Origin: Marinithermofilum abyssi
Lineage (GTDB): Bacteria > Bacillota > Bacilli > Thermoactinomycetales > DSM-45169
Assembly: GCF_014641195.1 (NCBI RefSeq)
Contig: NZ_BMHQ01000001.1
Coordinates: forward strand, 273,199-337,198
Length of the DNA stretch: 64,000 nucleotides
Direction: 5' to 3'
The notes under the pieces are model-generated. The model saw only the letters and a program-made list of their open reading frames with translations, searched no databases and was not told the origin of the DNA. Shown here piece after piece: positions 1-8,252 of this stretch; position 1 is the first letter of the stretch; each line of letters begins with the position of its first letter. The position numbers and the translations under genes are program-made.

Positions 1-386
1 TTATCCGGCTCTTCTTCCAGCACTTTGCACACGTTGGCCACACCCGGAGTATACACCCTGCGGAGATCAGCCAGAGAGCGGATATCCATCCGGCTTTTCA
101 TTTGGATTTTCCCGCCTTCATGGGCTTTCAGCACTTCATCGGAAACGGCATGAAGCCGAATGCCGCCGTCCAAGTCGTGAATGGCTTGTACCGCTTCTTC
201 GAGTTGTTCTTCGCTTTCACAGTGAATCGTGATGTTGCGCATGGTGGAAGTAGGTCCAACTTGAACCGTTTCGATTTCCCCGATATCTACACCGACCAAG
301 CCGATTGCGGTCGCCAGCCGGCCCAAGTTTCCGGGAATCGACGGAGTTTCCACCAACATAGTACGGATAATATTGCGTTCTGCCAA
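1..386 (-). CDS. NAD-dependent malic enzyme with N-terminal ACT domain (5' part only)
   Basis: The gene runs off the left edge, so only about 128 N-terminal residues are visible. The first ~75 residues look like an ACT regulatory domain (SIPGNLGRLATAIGLVGVDI, then a second beta-alpha-beta half). They are followed by MKSRMDIRSLADLRRVYTPG, the start of the malic enzyme N-terminal domain with its conserved YTPGVA. The enzyme family decarboxylates malate to pyruvate and makes NAD(P)H; an ACT domain suggests amino acid or other small-molecule control, which is inference. The start is a TTG with a GGAGG sequence 8 nt upstream. It lies 27 nt downstream of pgsA and may share its transcript. Confidence 0.85.
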   Translation of the reverse strand, partial: MAERNIIRTMLVETPSIPGNLGRLATAIGLVGVDIGEIETVQVGPTSTMRNITIHCESEEQLEEAVQAIHDLDGGIRLHAVSDEVLKAHEGGKIQMKSRMDIRSLADLRRVYTPGVANVCKVLEEEPD

Positions 387-413
387 CCAAGACACCTCCG
401 AAACGGATCCCGC

Positions 414-935
414 TTACATCGTTTTCTCGTTCAATAGTTTAAATTGAAATAGATAAATCAGCGACGTCAAAAAGGAAAAAATGATGACGCCCCACAAAAA
501 CTCGCCTGCCACCGGATGGTCAAACATCAGCAAAAACAATGCCACATAATACAACACCGTCGTCAGCTTCCCCATGGCATTGGCCGGCACGGTCTTTTTG
601 CCCCGGAAGTGGAAAAACGCCGATGCCACGATCATGCTTACATCCCGGAGGATAATGGCGATAGCCGCCGCAATCCCGATGCGGTTCGTCAAAAACAGGG
701 ATAAAAAGACCGCCAACATCATCAACTTATCCGCCAGCGGATCCAACATGATCCCCAGCTGCGTCACTTGACGGTGTTTCCTTGCCAGATATCCGTCGAT
801 GACATCGGTCAACCCAGCCAAGAGGAGAACCCCGAAAGCCCATTGTATCCGCCCCGGCAACTCCGAAAAGAATAATGCTAAATATAAAGGTATGAGTGCA
901 AAACGAAGCAGCGTGAGTAGATTGGGCAAATTCAT
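414..935 (-). CDS. pgsA: CDP-diacylglycerol--glycerol-3-phosphate 3-phosphatidyltransferase
   Basis: This 173-residue membrane protein makes phosphatidylglycerol phosphate, the first committed step to phosphatidylglycerol and cardiolipin. It shows the CDP-alcohol phosphatidyltransferase signature DG-x2-AR-x8-G-x3-D-x3-D at about residues 47-73 (DVIDGYLARK, then LGIMLDPLADK). Several hydrophobic segments span the rest, and the length is normal for the family. The ATG is preceded by AAGGAGG. It is followed closely by the malic enzyme gene and preceded by the EpuA-like gene. Confidence 0.95.
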   Translation of the reverse strand: MNLPNLLTLLRFALIPLYLALFFSELPGRIQWAFGVLLLAGLTDVIDGYLARKHRQVTQLGIMLDPLADKLMMLAVFLSLFLTNRIGIAAAIAIILRDVSMIVASAFFHFRGKKTVPANAMGKLTTVLYYVALFLLMFDHPVAGEFLWGVIIFSFLTSLIYLFQFKLLNEKTM

Positions 936-1048
936 CGGGGTCCCTCCTTACGGTCCTGATGGTAGTATACCCGGTACGAAGCTGGATACGACGGATAACA
1001 TGAAAGACCCCGCCCTGCCGAGAAGGTTTACGGCGGAGACGGGTCTTC

Positions 1049-1705
1049 TTACCCGTAGATCAAATTGTATAAATGCTCCCATAGGTTCCGGGTAAATAAA
1101 TCCCCTATAGGTTGGTCTCCTATAATACTGTAACCGAGAATCAGTCCGGCAATCAAAGCAATCAAACAAATGAGCGGCAACCAGGTCAAGCTGTAGATCA
1201 GCCCTTTTTTCCACAGAGGGCGGGAAGAACCGGGTTCCGCTTCCTCTCTTTCCTCCATCTTCTCCTCAAGAAGAACTTCCGCTTCCAACGCAGCAGCAGA
1301 CGTATCCTGATCCGAAGCCGGCAGGGGCTTCTGGTTTTCCGGCAAAGACTGCAAAGACTGCTTTTTATGCCATTTCAGTTCACCCGCAGGTTTCCTTTTA
1401 TCCGAAAGCTCTTTGGCTGTATCAGGGGAAGAAGGGCTTTCCTTCTGGGCAACCTGTGTCTCTTCTGTGTGCGGCGCTTCTGACTCATCACCGGACTTGT
1501 CTGGTATCACCTGATCTGCGGATAGGGTTTCTGTCTGTTTCCTCTCCTCGCCGCGCAGGTCCTCAACGCCGTCCTTCACTGCTGGCTTGGCTATTGTGAC
1601 CGCCTCCTGCTTCTCCTCATCAGACCCGCCGCTGTCGTTCAAGGTCATTTCGGAATCATCGCGCGGTTGTTCATTCTGTTCCCGCTGCATAGGCATCCAC
1701 TCCAT
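1049..1705 (-). CDS. EpuA-type single-pass membrane protein with long charged N-terminal tail
   Basis: The protein is 218 residues. The first ~165 are hydrophilic and rich in Glu, Lys, Asp, Ser and Gln, with no fold that I recognise. Near the C-terminus are one transmembrane helix (about 172-193) and a short tail containing LGYSIIGDQPIGDLF and LWEHLYNLI. This matches the small EpuA family (often labelled DNA-directed RNA polymerase subunit beta, a historical name), whose members usually consist of little more than the helix and tail. The role is unknown. Internal ATG codons at residues 4 and 6 are possible starts; residue 6 has a GGAG about 9 nt upstream. Confidence 0.7.
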   Translation of the reverse strand: MEWMPMQREQNEQPRDDSEMTLNDSGGSDEEKQEAVTIAKPAVKDGVEDLRGEERKQTETLSADQVIPDKSGDESEAPHTEETQVAQKESPSSPDTAKELSDKRKPAGELKWHKKQSLQSLPENQKPLPASDQDTSAAALEAEVLLEEKMEEREEAEPGSSRPLWKKGLIYSLTWLPLICLIALIAGLILGYSIIGDQPIGDLFTRNLWEHLYNLIYG

Positions 1706-2064
1706 GCAGGAATTTTCAACGGGGGCAGCTCGTCCACCTCAAAAAGGAGCACGCTGATAATCGAACGATTGCCTATGGAAACGCACTCTTTCTATAGATA
1801 GAATATATCGCAACTCCTGAATGAAGTCTACTAGATAACGGGAATTGAAAAAGGAAAACGTTGTCTGAAAAAAAATCCAAGCCTACTCCCTAAAAAGAAA
1901 CTAGGTGGAAAGGAACTTCCACCCAAAAGGCCAGCCGTACACCACAGCCCTGAGACATGAGCGCTGTTGTCCCCCGGATATGATACCCCTGGTTTATGTA
2001 TATTCTCAGTACAATGCTGAACGGTTGGCCGATGGTTTACAGGTACATCGTTTCATGCGACGAA
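1706..2064. other. Intergenic region without a recognised gene
   Basis: This 359-bp gap lies downstream of spoIIID and upstream of the EpuA-like gene. I see no convincing ORF with a ribosome-binding site and no clear terminator. It probably holds the promoter of the EpuA-like gene, but no -35/-10 pair stands out. Confidence 0.5.
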
Positions 2065-2349
2065 TCAGGTTGTCTCCACCGGCCGTTTTTCCTTATGCGG
2101 CTTTTGCCGCTTATACTTGATTTTCGTTGCTTCCCCCCCACGAAGATGACGAATCGATTTGTGATATTCCAAAATCTCTTTGACCTGATTGGCCAATTCG
2201 GAGTTAATTTCCGGTAATCGTTCCGTCAAATCTTTGTGCACCGTGCTCTTGGAAACCCCGAATTCTTTCGCGATGGTGCGAACGGTATTTCGGGTTTCCA
2301 CGAAGTAGCGTCCGATCTTGATCGTTCGCTCTTTGATGTAGTCGTGCAC
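2065..2349 (-). CDS. spoIIID: Sporulation transcription factor SpoIIID
   Basis: This 94-residue DNA-binding protein acts in the mother cell, where the family activates and represses sigma-E genes and helps start sigK expression. It is nearly colinear with B. subtilis SpoIIID: it opens with HDYIKERTIKIGRYFVETRN, followed by the helix-turn-helix TVRTIAKEFGVSKSTVHKDL (about 21-40). A basic C-terminus rich in Lys and Arg follows. I chose the GTG start because AAGGAGG lies 8 nt upstream and the protein then begins like the family; a longer frame upstream is not needed. A sigma-E type promoter lies just ahead (2383-2411). Confidence 0.97.
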   Translation of the reverse strand: MHDYIKERTIKIGRYFVETRNTVRTIAKEFGVSKSTVHKDLTERLPEINSELANQVKEILEYHKSIRHLRGGEATKIKYKRQKPHKEKRPVETT

Positions 2350-2382
2350 GGCCTTCGCCTCCTTCTCCCTAATGTCTGGTAC

Positions 2383-2411
2383 ATTATATGAGGCGTTTTG
2401 ACGGTTATTCT
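2383..2411 (-). promoter_or_regulatory. Putative sigma-E promoter of spoIIID
   Basis: On the minus strand AGAATAA (-35, 2405-2411), a 14-nt spacer and CATATAAT (-10, 2383-2390) fit the sigma-E pattern closely. The site ends about 33 nt before the spoIIID GTG. B. subtilis spoIIID is known to be sigma-E dependent. Confidence 0.7.
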
Positions 2412-2581
2412 CATCTAACAAGCCGTGACAAGCCAAAAAAGCGCTTCTTCGCCCCCAACCAACCCATCAAATCCAAAAAATGAGCCCTTACAGGTTTTAT
2501 CCTTTATTTACCAAACCCTTTCGCAACGTTATTTTCTTAATAGGAAGGTTGTCCACCGATTGGGCGTTCACAGAGCAATTG

Positions 2582-2620
2582 AAAAAACCCTTCCCCCGTT
2601 TTCAGGGGGAAGGGCTTTTT
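2582..2620 (-). terminator. Rho-independent terminator after spoIIQ
   Basis: The arms CCCTTCCCCC and GGGGGAAGGG form a near-perfect stem flanked by an A-run and a T-run. Read on the minus strand it lies directly after the spoIIQ stop and ends in six T. Confidence 0.92.
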
Positions 2621-2635
2621 CAGTATATGCCTTTT

Positions 2636-3313
2636 TCAGCGGGCTTGCTTCAGGTATGTTTCCGGGTTGACGGGTTCTCCGCCCTTTCGGACTTCAAAGT
2701 GCAAGTGAACGCCAGCTTCTTTTTCAAACTGATTGCTCCCGGCTTTGGCGATCACATCGCCCTGGGCCACTTTCTGCCCCTCTTTTACACGAACATCAGC
2801 CAAGCTTTGGTACACCGTGACCAAACCATTGTCATGACGGATCTCCACTTGTTGGCCATTCAGCGGATTCTCTTCTACGCGAATTACTTTTCCGCTCATC
2901 GCAGCAACGACTTCAAAGCTTTTGCCGTCTTTGCGGGCATAATCGATCCCGGTATGGGGCCAATAGGTGTTGGCGTATTTCACCAGCGAGGCTTCTTTGG
3001 ATTTCTCCGAACCGGCTTCTTCATAATAGCCCATGGTCTGTTTGGCTTCAGCCCCGGCATCTGTCGGCAAAATCATAGATTCTCGCTTTTCGTCAGCGGG
3101 CAGAATCTCCTGCTTCAGTTCTTCCAACCCGGTTTTCGGCTGGGTAACGCCTTGATCCTGGGCGTTTTGATACCACCACACCAGGGTTAGAATGAGTGCT
3201 GCAGCCGCCATGTATACCGCCGGGAAAAACCACTTTTTCGCAAAGAGACGCTTCCACTTGAGTCGCGGCATTTTCTCGACATTTTTCACATTTTTAGGTT
3301 CTTCAGGTTTCAT
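2636..3313 (-). CDS. spoIIQ: Stage II sporulation protein Q, M23/LytM domain protein
   Basis: This 225-residue protein is made in the forespore, spans its membrane and binds the mother-cell protein SpoIIIAH to form the channel or ratchet needed for engulfment. A cytoplasmic basic stretch precedes one transmembrane helix (about 28-48). A linker and a LytM peptidase domain (about 105-225) follow. His120 and Asp124 (HTGID) and His203-x-His205 (HLHFEV) would supply the metal ligands. The B. subtilis protein is known for lacking one ligand, whereas this copy appears complete. The start is preceded by GAGGTG, and a sigma-F type promoter sits just upstream. It is monocistronic, ended by the terminator at 2582-2620. 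Confidence 0.9.
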   Translation of the reverse strand: MKPEEPKNVKNVEKMPRLKWKRLFAKKWFFPAVYMAAAALILTLVWWYQNAQDQGVTQPKTGLEELKQEILPADEKRESMILPTDAGAEAKQTMGYYEEAGSEKSKEASLVKYANTYWPHTGIDYARKDGKSFEVVAAMSGKVIRVEENPLNGQQVEIRHDNGLVTVYQSLADVRVKEGQKVAQGDVIAKAGSNQFEKEAGVHLHFEVRKGGEPVNPETYLKQAR

Positions 3314-3334
3314 TTGGTTATCACCTCAGCATCC

Positions 3335-3363
3335 ATTGTGGACAGAGGCAACCCCTTTTATAC
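3335..3363 (-). promoter_or_regulatory. Putative sigma-F promoter of spoIIQ
   Basis: Minus strand GTATA (3359-3363), a 15-nt spacer and GTCCACAAT (3335-3343) fit the sigma-F pattern GYATA-N15-GGnnAnAnT with one mismatch. It sits 22 nt before the spoIIQ ATG, and spoIIQ is sigma-F dependent in B. subtilis. Confidence 0.65.
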
Positions 3364-3486
3364 CTCGCCTTTCGGCATTTTTCATATTTTTTCAATCCAT
3401 GAAAGCCGTATGTTTTTCGGTGGTCTGTCCAATTGAATCTCTTTCATTTATTTCTGTTGATAGATTAAGAAAACGGGGGGCATATT

Positions 3487-3780
3487 TTGGATTTCATACA
3501 GGCCAAACTAGGTTTGTATGATGATTTGTTACAGAGGGCTCGGTCCGACTTATCCTTTGAATTGATCACCCATCGGTTTACAAAGGCTGCTAAAAGAGTG
3601 ATCAAGAACGTTATCCCAAAACGAAGCTCGAGATGGACGAAGAAAAATGAAAGAAAAAATGGGGCCGATATGGAAGAACCAAGTATGTCTACCCTGAAGA
3701 ACAAATGAAGCAACTGCAAAATCATATGGAATCCGAAATCGGCCGTTATTTTCCACAAGCGGAGATTCAGTATTTTACCT
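3487..3780 (+). pseudogene. Possible frameshifted small gene of unknown function
   Basis: A plus-strand frame (3487-3708) encodes MDFIQAKLGLYDDLLQRARS and then a basic helical stretch. After an A-rich tract near 3645-3660 the sense appears to move to another frame, which reads YVYPEEQMKQLQNHMESEIG and then RYFPQAEIQYF to a stop at 3780. Together they would give about 95 residues, but a frameshift separates the halves. I do not recognise a family. It could be a decayed gene or chance open frames, and the 3505-3545 part resembles the repeat seen at 62224. Confidence 0.25.
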
Positions 3781-3790
3781 GAACCAAGAA

Positions 3791-3837
3791 ATTGCCCACA
3801 AGTTATCCACAATCACTGTGGAAAACCTGTGGGCAAT
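3791..3837. promoter_or_regulatory. Large palindrome holding two inverted DnaA boxes
   Basis: The outer arms ATTGCCCACA (3791-3800) and TGTGGGCAAT (3828-3837) are perfectly complementary. So are the inner arms TCCACA (3806-3811) and TGTGGA (3817-3822). Two perfect TTWTNCACA DnaA boxes, TTATCCACA (3803-3811, plus) and TTTTCCACA (3817-3825, minus), face each other across 5 bp. It lies 67 bp beyond the spoIID stop. It could be a DnaA-binding site or merely a stem-loop acting as a terminator; no T-run follows. Confidence 0.55.
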
Positions 3838-3903
3838 TTAGATCCACTGTTCTAACCTTCCTGGCGTTTGTAACCCCTCGCGCTTTGTGTAATGGCTAAG
3901 GGA

Positions 3904-4929
3904 CTATTTCAACACCTGATCCATATCGCCAAACTCTACCCCCTTATAATAATGATGCAGGATCTCTTGCCAGCTTTTCCCTTGTTTGGCCATCAAATTG
4001 GCTCCCCACTGGCTCATGCCGACCCCGTGCCCGGATCCTTTGGTATGGATAGTGAGCCGCCCCTTGTTTTGGGACAAGGTAAAATCCGTGGAGGCCAACT
4101 GTAATGCCTCCCGGATTTGACGTCCGGTAAATTGCTCATCCCCCACTTTTACCTGTGCAACACGACTTCCACTCGTCCGACGAGTGATTTGCAGCCATTT
4201 GCTTCCCGCTGTTGTCGCCACTGCCACCTGCTTGCCTGTATACCTCTCCAACACCTGAATAAACCGACTTACCGTCAAAGTCTTCGTAGCGTTAAATTTA
4301 GGGGATGCTTGATCCCACGGAGAAGGGACACTCCTTAAATAGGGGTATTTCTGTCGAAAATAGTCTTCGGAGTTTTCGGTGTATCCGTTACTGGTCGAAA
4401 AGAAGGCAGCATAGATGGGTTTGCCTTGATAAAGGATCACTTTTCCCTGTGTTTCCCGAACCGCCCGATCCACCCGAGCCAGATTTTTTTTGTAATCCTT
4501 GCCCCACTCCTTTTTCAACTGTTTCGGAGTGGCGTACACCTGATGGACCACCGTATCGCTTACCTGAGCGCCTTTTGCTTCCGGTCCCATTTTCGCCATG
4601 TCTGAGAAACTGCCCTTGGCCAACCGATCCACGATATAGGTCCGTGCAGCCATCGCTTGTGCCTTGAGTGCCTCCAGTTGAAAATCATGGGGCATTTCTG
4701 CCGCCACTACCCCCCGAATGTACAATTCCAGGGGTATTTCTTCCGTCCGTTTTTCTTTGGTAAGATACACTTTGACTTTCGGATGGTCAGGATAATCCTG
4801 AATGCCGGATACCTCCTTTCGTGCCGGCTTCTTATCAGGGGCGTCGGCTTGAAAACTGACCAACAGCGCAGGCACTGCCATCATGATGGAAATCAAGACC
4901 GTTGCCGCCATTACCAATCCTTTATGCAT
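3904..4929 (-). CDS. spoIID: Stage II sporulation protein D, peptidoglycan lytic transglycosylase
   Basis: This 341-residue membrane-anchored enzyme works with SpoIIM and SpoIIP in the mother cell to degrade septal peptidoglycan during engulfment. An N-terminal hydrophobic segment (about 5-26) anchors it. The SpoIID domain shows LKAQAMAARTYIVDRL (about 88-103) and the conserved C-terminal GSGHGVGMSQWGANLMAKQG region. Length and order fit the family. In B. subtilis spoIID is also next to murAA. A weak sigma-E type promoter lies upstream. Confidence 0.96.
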   Translation of the reverse strand: MHKGLVMAATVLISIMMAVPALLVSFQADAPDKKPARKEVSGIQDYPDHPKVKVYLTKEKRTEEIPLELYIRGVVAAEMPHDFQLEALKAQAMAARTYIVDRLAKGSFSDMAKMGPEAKGAQVSDTVVHQVYATPKQLKKEWGKDYKKNLARVDRAVRETQGKVILYQGKPIYAAFFSTSNGYTENSEDYFRQKYPYLRSVPSPWDQASPKFNATKTLTVSRFIQVLERYTGKQVAVATTAGSKWLQITRRTSGSRVAQVKVGDEQFTGRQIREALQLASTDFTLSQNKGRLTIHTKGSGHGVGMSQWGANLMAKQGKSWQEILHHYYKGVEFGDMDQVLK

Positions 4930-4978
4930 GCAACCCCGCCTCTCCGTGAAAGCTCAATCGGTGGACAACCTCCCTATC

Positions 4979-5007
4979 AAACTATGATCGGAATAGACAG
5001 GATTAGA
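4979..5007 (-). promoter_or_regulatory. Candidate sigma-E promoter of spoIID
   Basis: On the minus strand CATAGTTT (4979-4986) resembles the sigma-E -10, and 14 nt upstream TCTAATC (5001-5007) is a poor -35. The position, 50 bp before spoIID, and the known sigma-E control of spoIID support it, but the -35 match is weak. Confidence 0.35.
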
Positions 5008-5016
5008 ACCGACAGA

Positions 5017-5046
5017 AAATAAAAAAGATCGCCCTTTCAGGCGATC
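5017..5046 (-). terminator. Terminator after murA
   Basis: On the minus strand GATCGCC, a 6-nt loop, GGCGATC and then a run of T form a typical intrinsic terminator about 105 nt beyond the murA stop. Confidence 0.8.
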
Positions 5047-5150
5047 AGCTTCATGACAAAGTTCTTCCAGCACAGCAGAAGAGCTCTCTTTTTTTCTGAT
5101 CAAGTATAGCCTCAACAGTCCTTCAGGACGGTGCCTGTAAATAGGATCTA

Positions 5151-6452
5151 TTAAGCATATGAGTGCTGTACACTGGGCTTCTCAGCATCTTCTTCTACGG
5201 TTACGCGCTCGATATCGGCACCCAGCGCTTTCATTTTTTCCACCAAGCCCACATATCCCCGGTCGATGTGGCGCAACTCGGTCACTTCCGTGGTGCCTTC
5301 GGCCACCAGTCCGGCCAGCACCAGGGCAGCGCCTGCACGCAAGTCGGTGGATTTTACTTGGGCGCCGGAAAGGGGATGACCTCCTTCGATAAGTACGCTG
5401 CGGCCGTCGATTTTCATCTTGGCCCCCATGCGCTTCATCTCTTCCACATGCATGAAGCGGTTCTCAAACACGGTCTCCGTCAACATACTGTTTCCATCGG
5501 CAGTCAACAAGAGGGCCATCATCTGGGACTGCATATCTGTCGGGAATCCAGGATACGGGAGCGTTTTGACGTCCACCGGTTTCAACGAACCTTCAGCCCG
5601 GACATGAACTCCGTTCTCTCCTTCAAGGACGTGCACGCCCATTTCCCGCAACTTGGCGATCAGCGGGTTCAGATGATCGGTGATCGCTCCTTCCACAAAC
5701 ACCTCGCCCCGGGTGATCGCTGCCGCCACCATGTAAGTTCCCGCTTCAATGCGGTCGGGGATCACGCTGTATTCTGTACCGCGCAGAATATCGACCCCTT
5801 CGATCCGGATGGTGTCGGTGCCTGCCCCCCGCACATTGCCGCCCATGGCGTTGATGAAGTTGGCCAGATCCACGATCTCCGGTTCGCAAGCCGCATTTTC
5901 GATGATCGTGCGGCCTTCCGCCAATGCAGCGGCCATCATGATATTTTCCGTAGCACCAACGCTGGCAACGTCCAGATAAATCCGGGCACCGCGCAGCCGA
6001 TCGGGAACGCGCCCTTCAATAAAGCCCTGTCCGATTTCAAATTCGGCTCCCATCGCTTCGAACCCTTTCAAATGCTGGTCGATGGGACGGCTGCCGATCG
6101 CGCAGCCTCCGGGCAACGGAATGCGCGCGTGCTTTTTACGGGCCAAAAGCGGACCCATTACCAAAAAGGATGCTCGCATTTTACGGACCAAGTCGTAAGG
6201 TGCCTCTGTGCTGTCTACTTGTTCCGCGTTGATCCGAACTGTCTCCTCACCCAGTTCAGCCGGCACCCCCAGGCTGTTGAGCAGTTTCGAAATCGTTTTT
6301 ACGTCTTCCAGCAAAGGTACCTCACGAATGAGGATCTCTCCACGGGACGCGAGGATGGAGGCAGCGATAATGGGCAGAACGGCGTTCTTGGCACCGTGGA
6401 CTTTCACCCGTCCTTTCAATCGCTTGCCACCCCGTACGATGATCTTTTCCAA
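5151..6452 (-). CDS. murA: UDP-N-acetylglucosamine 1-carboxyvinyltransferase 1 (MurA)
   Basis: MurA transfers enolpyruvate from PEP to UDP-GlcNAc, the first committed step of peptidoglycan synthesis in the cytoplasm. The 433-residue protein starts [14 protein letters not shown] like B. subtilis MurAA. It carries the catalytic cysteine in [20 protein letters not shown] (near 115-120) and the C-terminal motif [15 protein letters not shown] chose the TTG at 6452 because GGAGG lies 8 nt upstream and the N-terminus then matches the family; an in-frame ATG sits 21 nt earlier. The cysteine implies normal fosfomycin sensitivity of this enzyme (family knowledge). A second paralogue, murZ, lies at 48274-49542. 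Confidence 0.97.
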   Translation of the reverse strand: MEKIIVRGGKRLKGRVKVHGAKNAVLPIIAASILASRGEILIREVPLLEDVKTISKLLNSLGVPAELGEETVRINAEQVDSTEAPYDLVRKMRASFLVMGPLLARKKHARIPLPGGCAIGSRPIDQHLKGFEAMGAEFEIGQGFIEGRVPDRLRGARIYLDVASVGATENIMMAAALAEGRTIIENAACEPEIVDLANFINAMGGNVRGAGTDTIRIEGVDILRGTEYSVIPDRIEAGTYMVAAAITRGEVFVEGAITDHLNPLIAKLREMGVHVLEGENGVHVRAEGSLKPVDVKTLPYPGFPTDMQSQMMALLLTADGNSMLTETVFENRFMHVEEMKRMGAKMKIDGRSVLIEGGHPLSGAQVKSTDLRAGAALVLAGLVAEGTTEVTELRHIDRGYVGLVEKMKALGADIERVTVEEDAEKPSVQHSYA

Positions 6453-6472
6453 GACTCTTCCCTCCGCGTACA

Positions 6473-7210
6473 CTAGTATTCTATGGTGATAATCGGGGTA
6501 CCCAGGGTGATGATGATCTTTTGATTGTCATAGCCGTCCTTGGCCGCTGCCTGGACATTCATCGTCCCGCCTCGCGTTTGAAGTCCCCCGGACAAACGGG
6601 GGGTGTACGCAGAAACGCTGATGACCCGGTCGGTCTTCATCGCTTCCACTTCACGGGCTTGCAGACCGCCTAATACCTTTTGAAGCAAGGCGGTTTTTTT
6701 GGAATACTGCCCCTTCTGAACCGAAAGACTGCCTTGGATGGAAAAATGAGTGCTTTTATTCAACTGAAATCGTTGCAGCTCACGGTTCAAACGGTTTTTG
6801 GCATTCAACAACGAGACGTCAGGATGTCCTTTGCCGGTGATTTTGACGGACACATAAGGGTACACCCGTTGCTGGTCAGGCTCATCGTTGATAACGGTCA
6901 ATTCCACCTGGAGGTTTCGTTCCCATGTGCCCGATGCACTCCATCGCTTCCCTTCAACCACCGGTACTTGAACCGGTTGGTTTAACCCCCATTCGTGAGC
7001 CATTCGGTTCACCCATTGAGGGATGGCATCAGAAGATTGCGGCTGGTTCATCCGGCTCCCGTAATGCAACATATAGAGCTCCGCCCGGGCTCCGGTCGCA
7101 TCAAAGGCATGGATCAGCGAGGATTCTGTCTGGGAAGATGGAGCAGATGCCACTAAAAAAGAAGATACGCACAGCATCAGACACATATGAATCGTGGATT
7201 TGAAAAACAT
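6473..7210 (-). CDS. ywmB: YwmB family protein, predicted secreted
   Basis: The 245-residue protein has an N-terminal hydrophobic segment (about 8-25) consistent with a signal peptide or anchor. The soluble domain contains [26 protein letters not shown] and a C-terminal [18 protein letters not shown]. It matches the YwmB family, described as having a TATA-box-binding-protein-like fold. The cellular role is unknown. As in B. subtilis, it lies immediately upstream of murA (20 nt gap) and downstream of ywzB, so it is probably part of the same unit. Confidence 0.85.
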   Translation of the reverse strand: MFFKSTIHMCLMLCVSSFLVASAPSSQTESSLIHAFDATGARAELYMLHYGSRMNQPQSSDAIPQWVNRMAHEWGLNQPVQVPVVEGKRWSASGTWERNLQVELTVINDEPDQQRVYPYVSVKITGKGHPDVSLLNAKNRLNRELQRFQLNKSTHFSIQGSLSVQKGQYSKKTALLQKVLGGLQAREVEAMKTDRVISVSAYTPRLSGGLQTRGGTMNVQAAAKDGYDNQKIIITLGTPIITIEY

Positions 7211-7295
7211 GATTTTCCTCTCCCTGCGCTCTTTTCCTCCATTGTTAACTGCTCAGAGAGAGGATATACCGTTTGATGACGATGAGTCCGTGTTT

Positions 7296-7538
7296 TTAGA
7301 ACAGGTTTCCAACCATACGGGACCAGCCCGTATAATCGATCAGAAACGTAGCCAGCCCATGTCCCAGTACGATGGACAAAATGATGTACAATGCTTTCGC
7401 CTGTATACCGTCCGGATCTCGCAAAAAAGCATCCAGCCGAACGTTCATCAACACCCACCAACTCAACCCGATACACAATAATGACAGAAATGTGTTGACG
7501 AGTGCAGTGACGCCGAAGCTTGTCGCTCCATCCATCAT
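7296..7538 (-). CDS. ywzB: DUF1146 family small membrane protein
   Basis: An 80-residue protein with two hydrophobic helices, one near residues 10-30 and one near 47-65. It fits the DUF1146/YwzB family and occupies the same place as B. subtilis ywzB, ahead of ywmB-murA. I chose the ATG at 7538 (MMDGATSFGVTAL) because GGGAG lies 8 nt upstream; a GTG three codons earlier would have its Shine-Dalgarno too close. The function is unknown. Confidence 0.8.
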   Translation of the reverse strand: MMDGATSFGVTALVNTFLSLLCIGLSWWVLMNVRLDAFLRDPDGIQAKALYIILSIVLGHGLATFLIDYTGWSRMVGNLF

Positions 7539-7700
7539 GCTATGCACTCCCTAAACCATTAGTTCGCGTAGTTCGCGATATTCCCATGTTAACGTAAAAC
7601 CAGGCAGAAAGCAAAAGGTTTCACAAGTTTTTGTCAGATAGAAACACCTCCCCGCGGGCATACTAAAACGGAAACTTCAAAACAAGCGAGCTGATGGGAG

Positions 7701-8048
7701 ATGTGGGTGCATTTTGCTTTGAAATTCACAGCCATTGCCATCGTGCTGATCGTGCTGAATCCATTGCTGGTGGAAATTAACATTGAAAACTGGGAACAGC
7801 TTTTAGCCGCTTCCGTGATTTTAGCAGCGATTGTTACCTGGCTGGATCAGCGGCTGCTGGAATCTTTCAGCCAGACCACCTCCGCACTGATCGACCTTTT
7901 TGTCGCAGCTTTGGTGCTGTATGGACTGCAATTTTTGTTACCGCTGTATTATATGGATTCTTCCGGAGCACTGACTGCCGGCCTCTTGATTGCTTGTCTG
8001 GAATGGCTGCACCACCGCTCGCTTTTGTATTGGCGCCGGCGAAGGTGA
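7701..8048 (+). CDS. Small four-helix membrane protein, DUF2512/YndM-like
   Basis: One of few plus-strand genes, about 115 residues with four predicted transmembrane helices (about 5-24, 32-47, 58-80, 88-105) and an Arg-rich C-terminus. The pattern resembles DUF2512 (YndM-type) proteins, but I recognise it only by layout. The ATG at 7701 overlaps the GGGAG sequence, so the GTG at 7707 is the likelier start. It is transcribed divergently from ywzB. Function unknown. Confidence 0.6.
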   Translation: MWVHFALKFTAIAIVLIVLNPLLVEINIENWEQLLAASVILAAIVTWLDQRLLESFSQTTSALIDLFVAALVLYGLQFLLPLYYMDSSGALTAGLLIACLEWLHHRSLLYWRRRR

Positions 8049-8127
8049 GGAGACCGAATCGTTTCAAACCTCTCCAGACGGATGATGCTGCTGAAAGCGA
8101 CGGAACAAAAGAGACTCTTCTTCCAGC

Positions 8128-8185
8128 TTCATGACAAACCTGTCAGAGAAAGTTCTTTTACCCGTCGCTTCATTTCCGACGTCGC
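8128..8185 (+). repeat. Interspersed intergenic repeat, copy 1 (partial)
   Basis: About 58 bp matching the left part of the family seen best at 35180-35537: TGACAAACCT, then a TTCTTTTACCCGTCGCT-like segment and CCGACGTC. It lies between the DUF2512-like gene and the nuoN 3' end. Confidence 0.6.
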
Positions 8186-8204
8186 CTTTCCTATTTTATG
8201 ATTG

Positions 8205-8231
8205 TTCATCAAACCAACGGTTTTCGATGAA
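8205..8231. terminator. Hairpin downstream of nuoN
   Basis: TTCATC-AAACC (8205-8215) pairs with GGTTT and GATGAA (8219-8231) with a small bulge. It lies 22 nt past the nuoN stop on the minus strand. There is no clear T-run, so terminator activity is uncertain. Confidence 0.4.
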
Positions 8232-8252
8232 GAACGGCGATGCCTTTAAGGG

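Noticed and set aside
5163-6476. 437-codon open frame on the plus strand opposite murA
   Set aside because: It is an antisense shadow of a well-identified gene; its translation shows no domain and has no ribosome-binding site.
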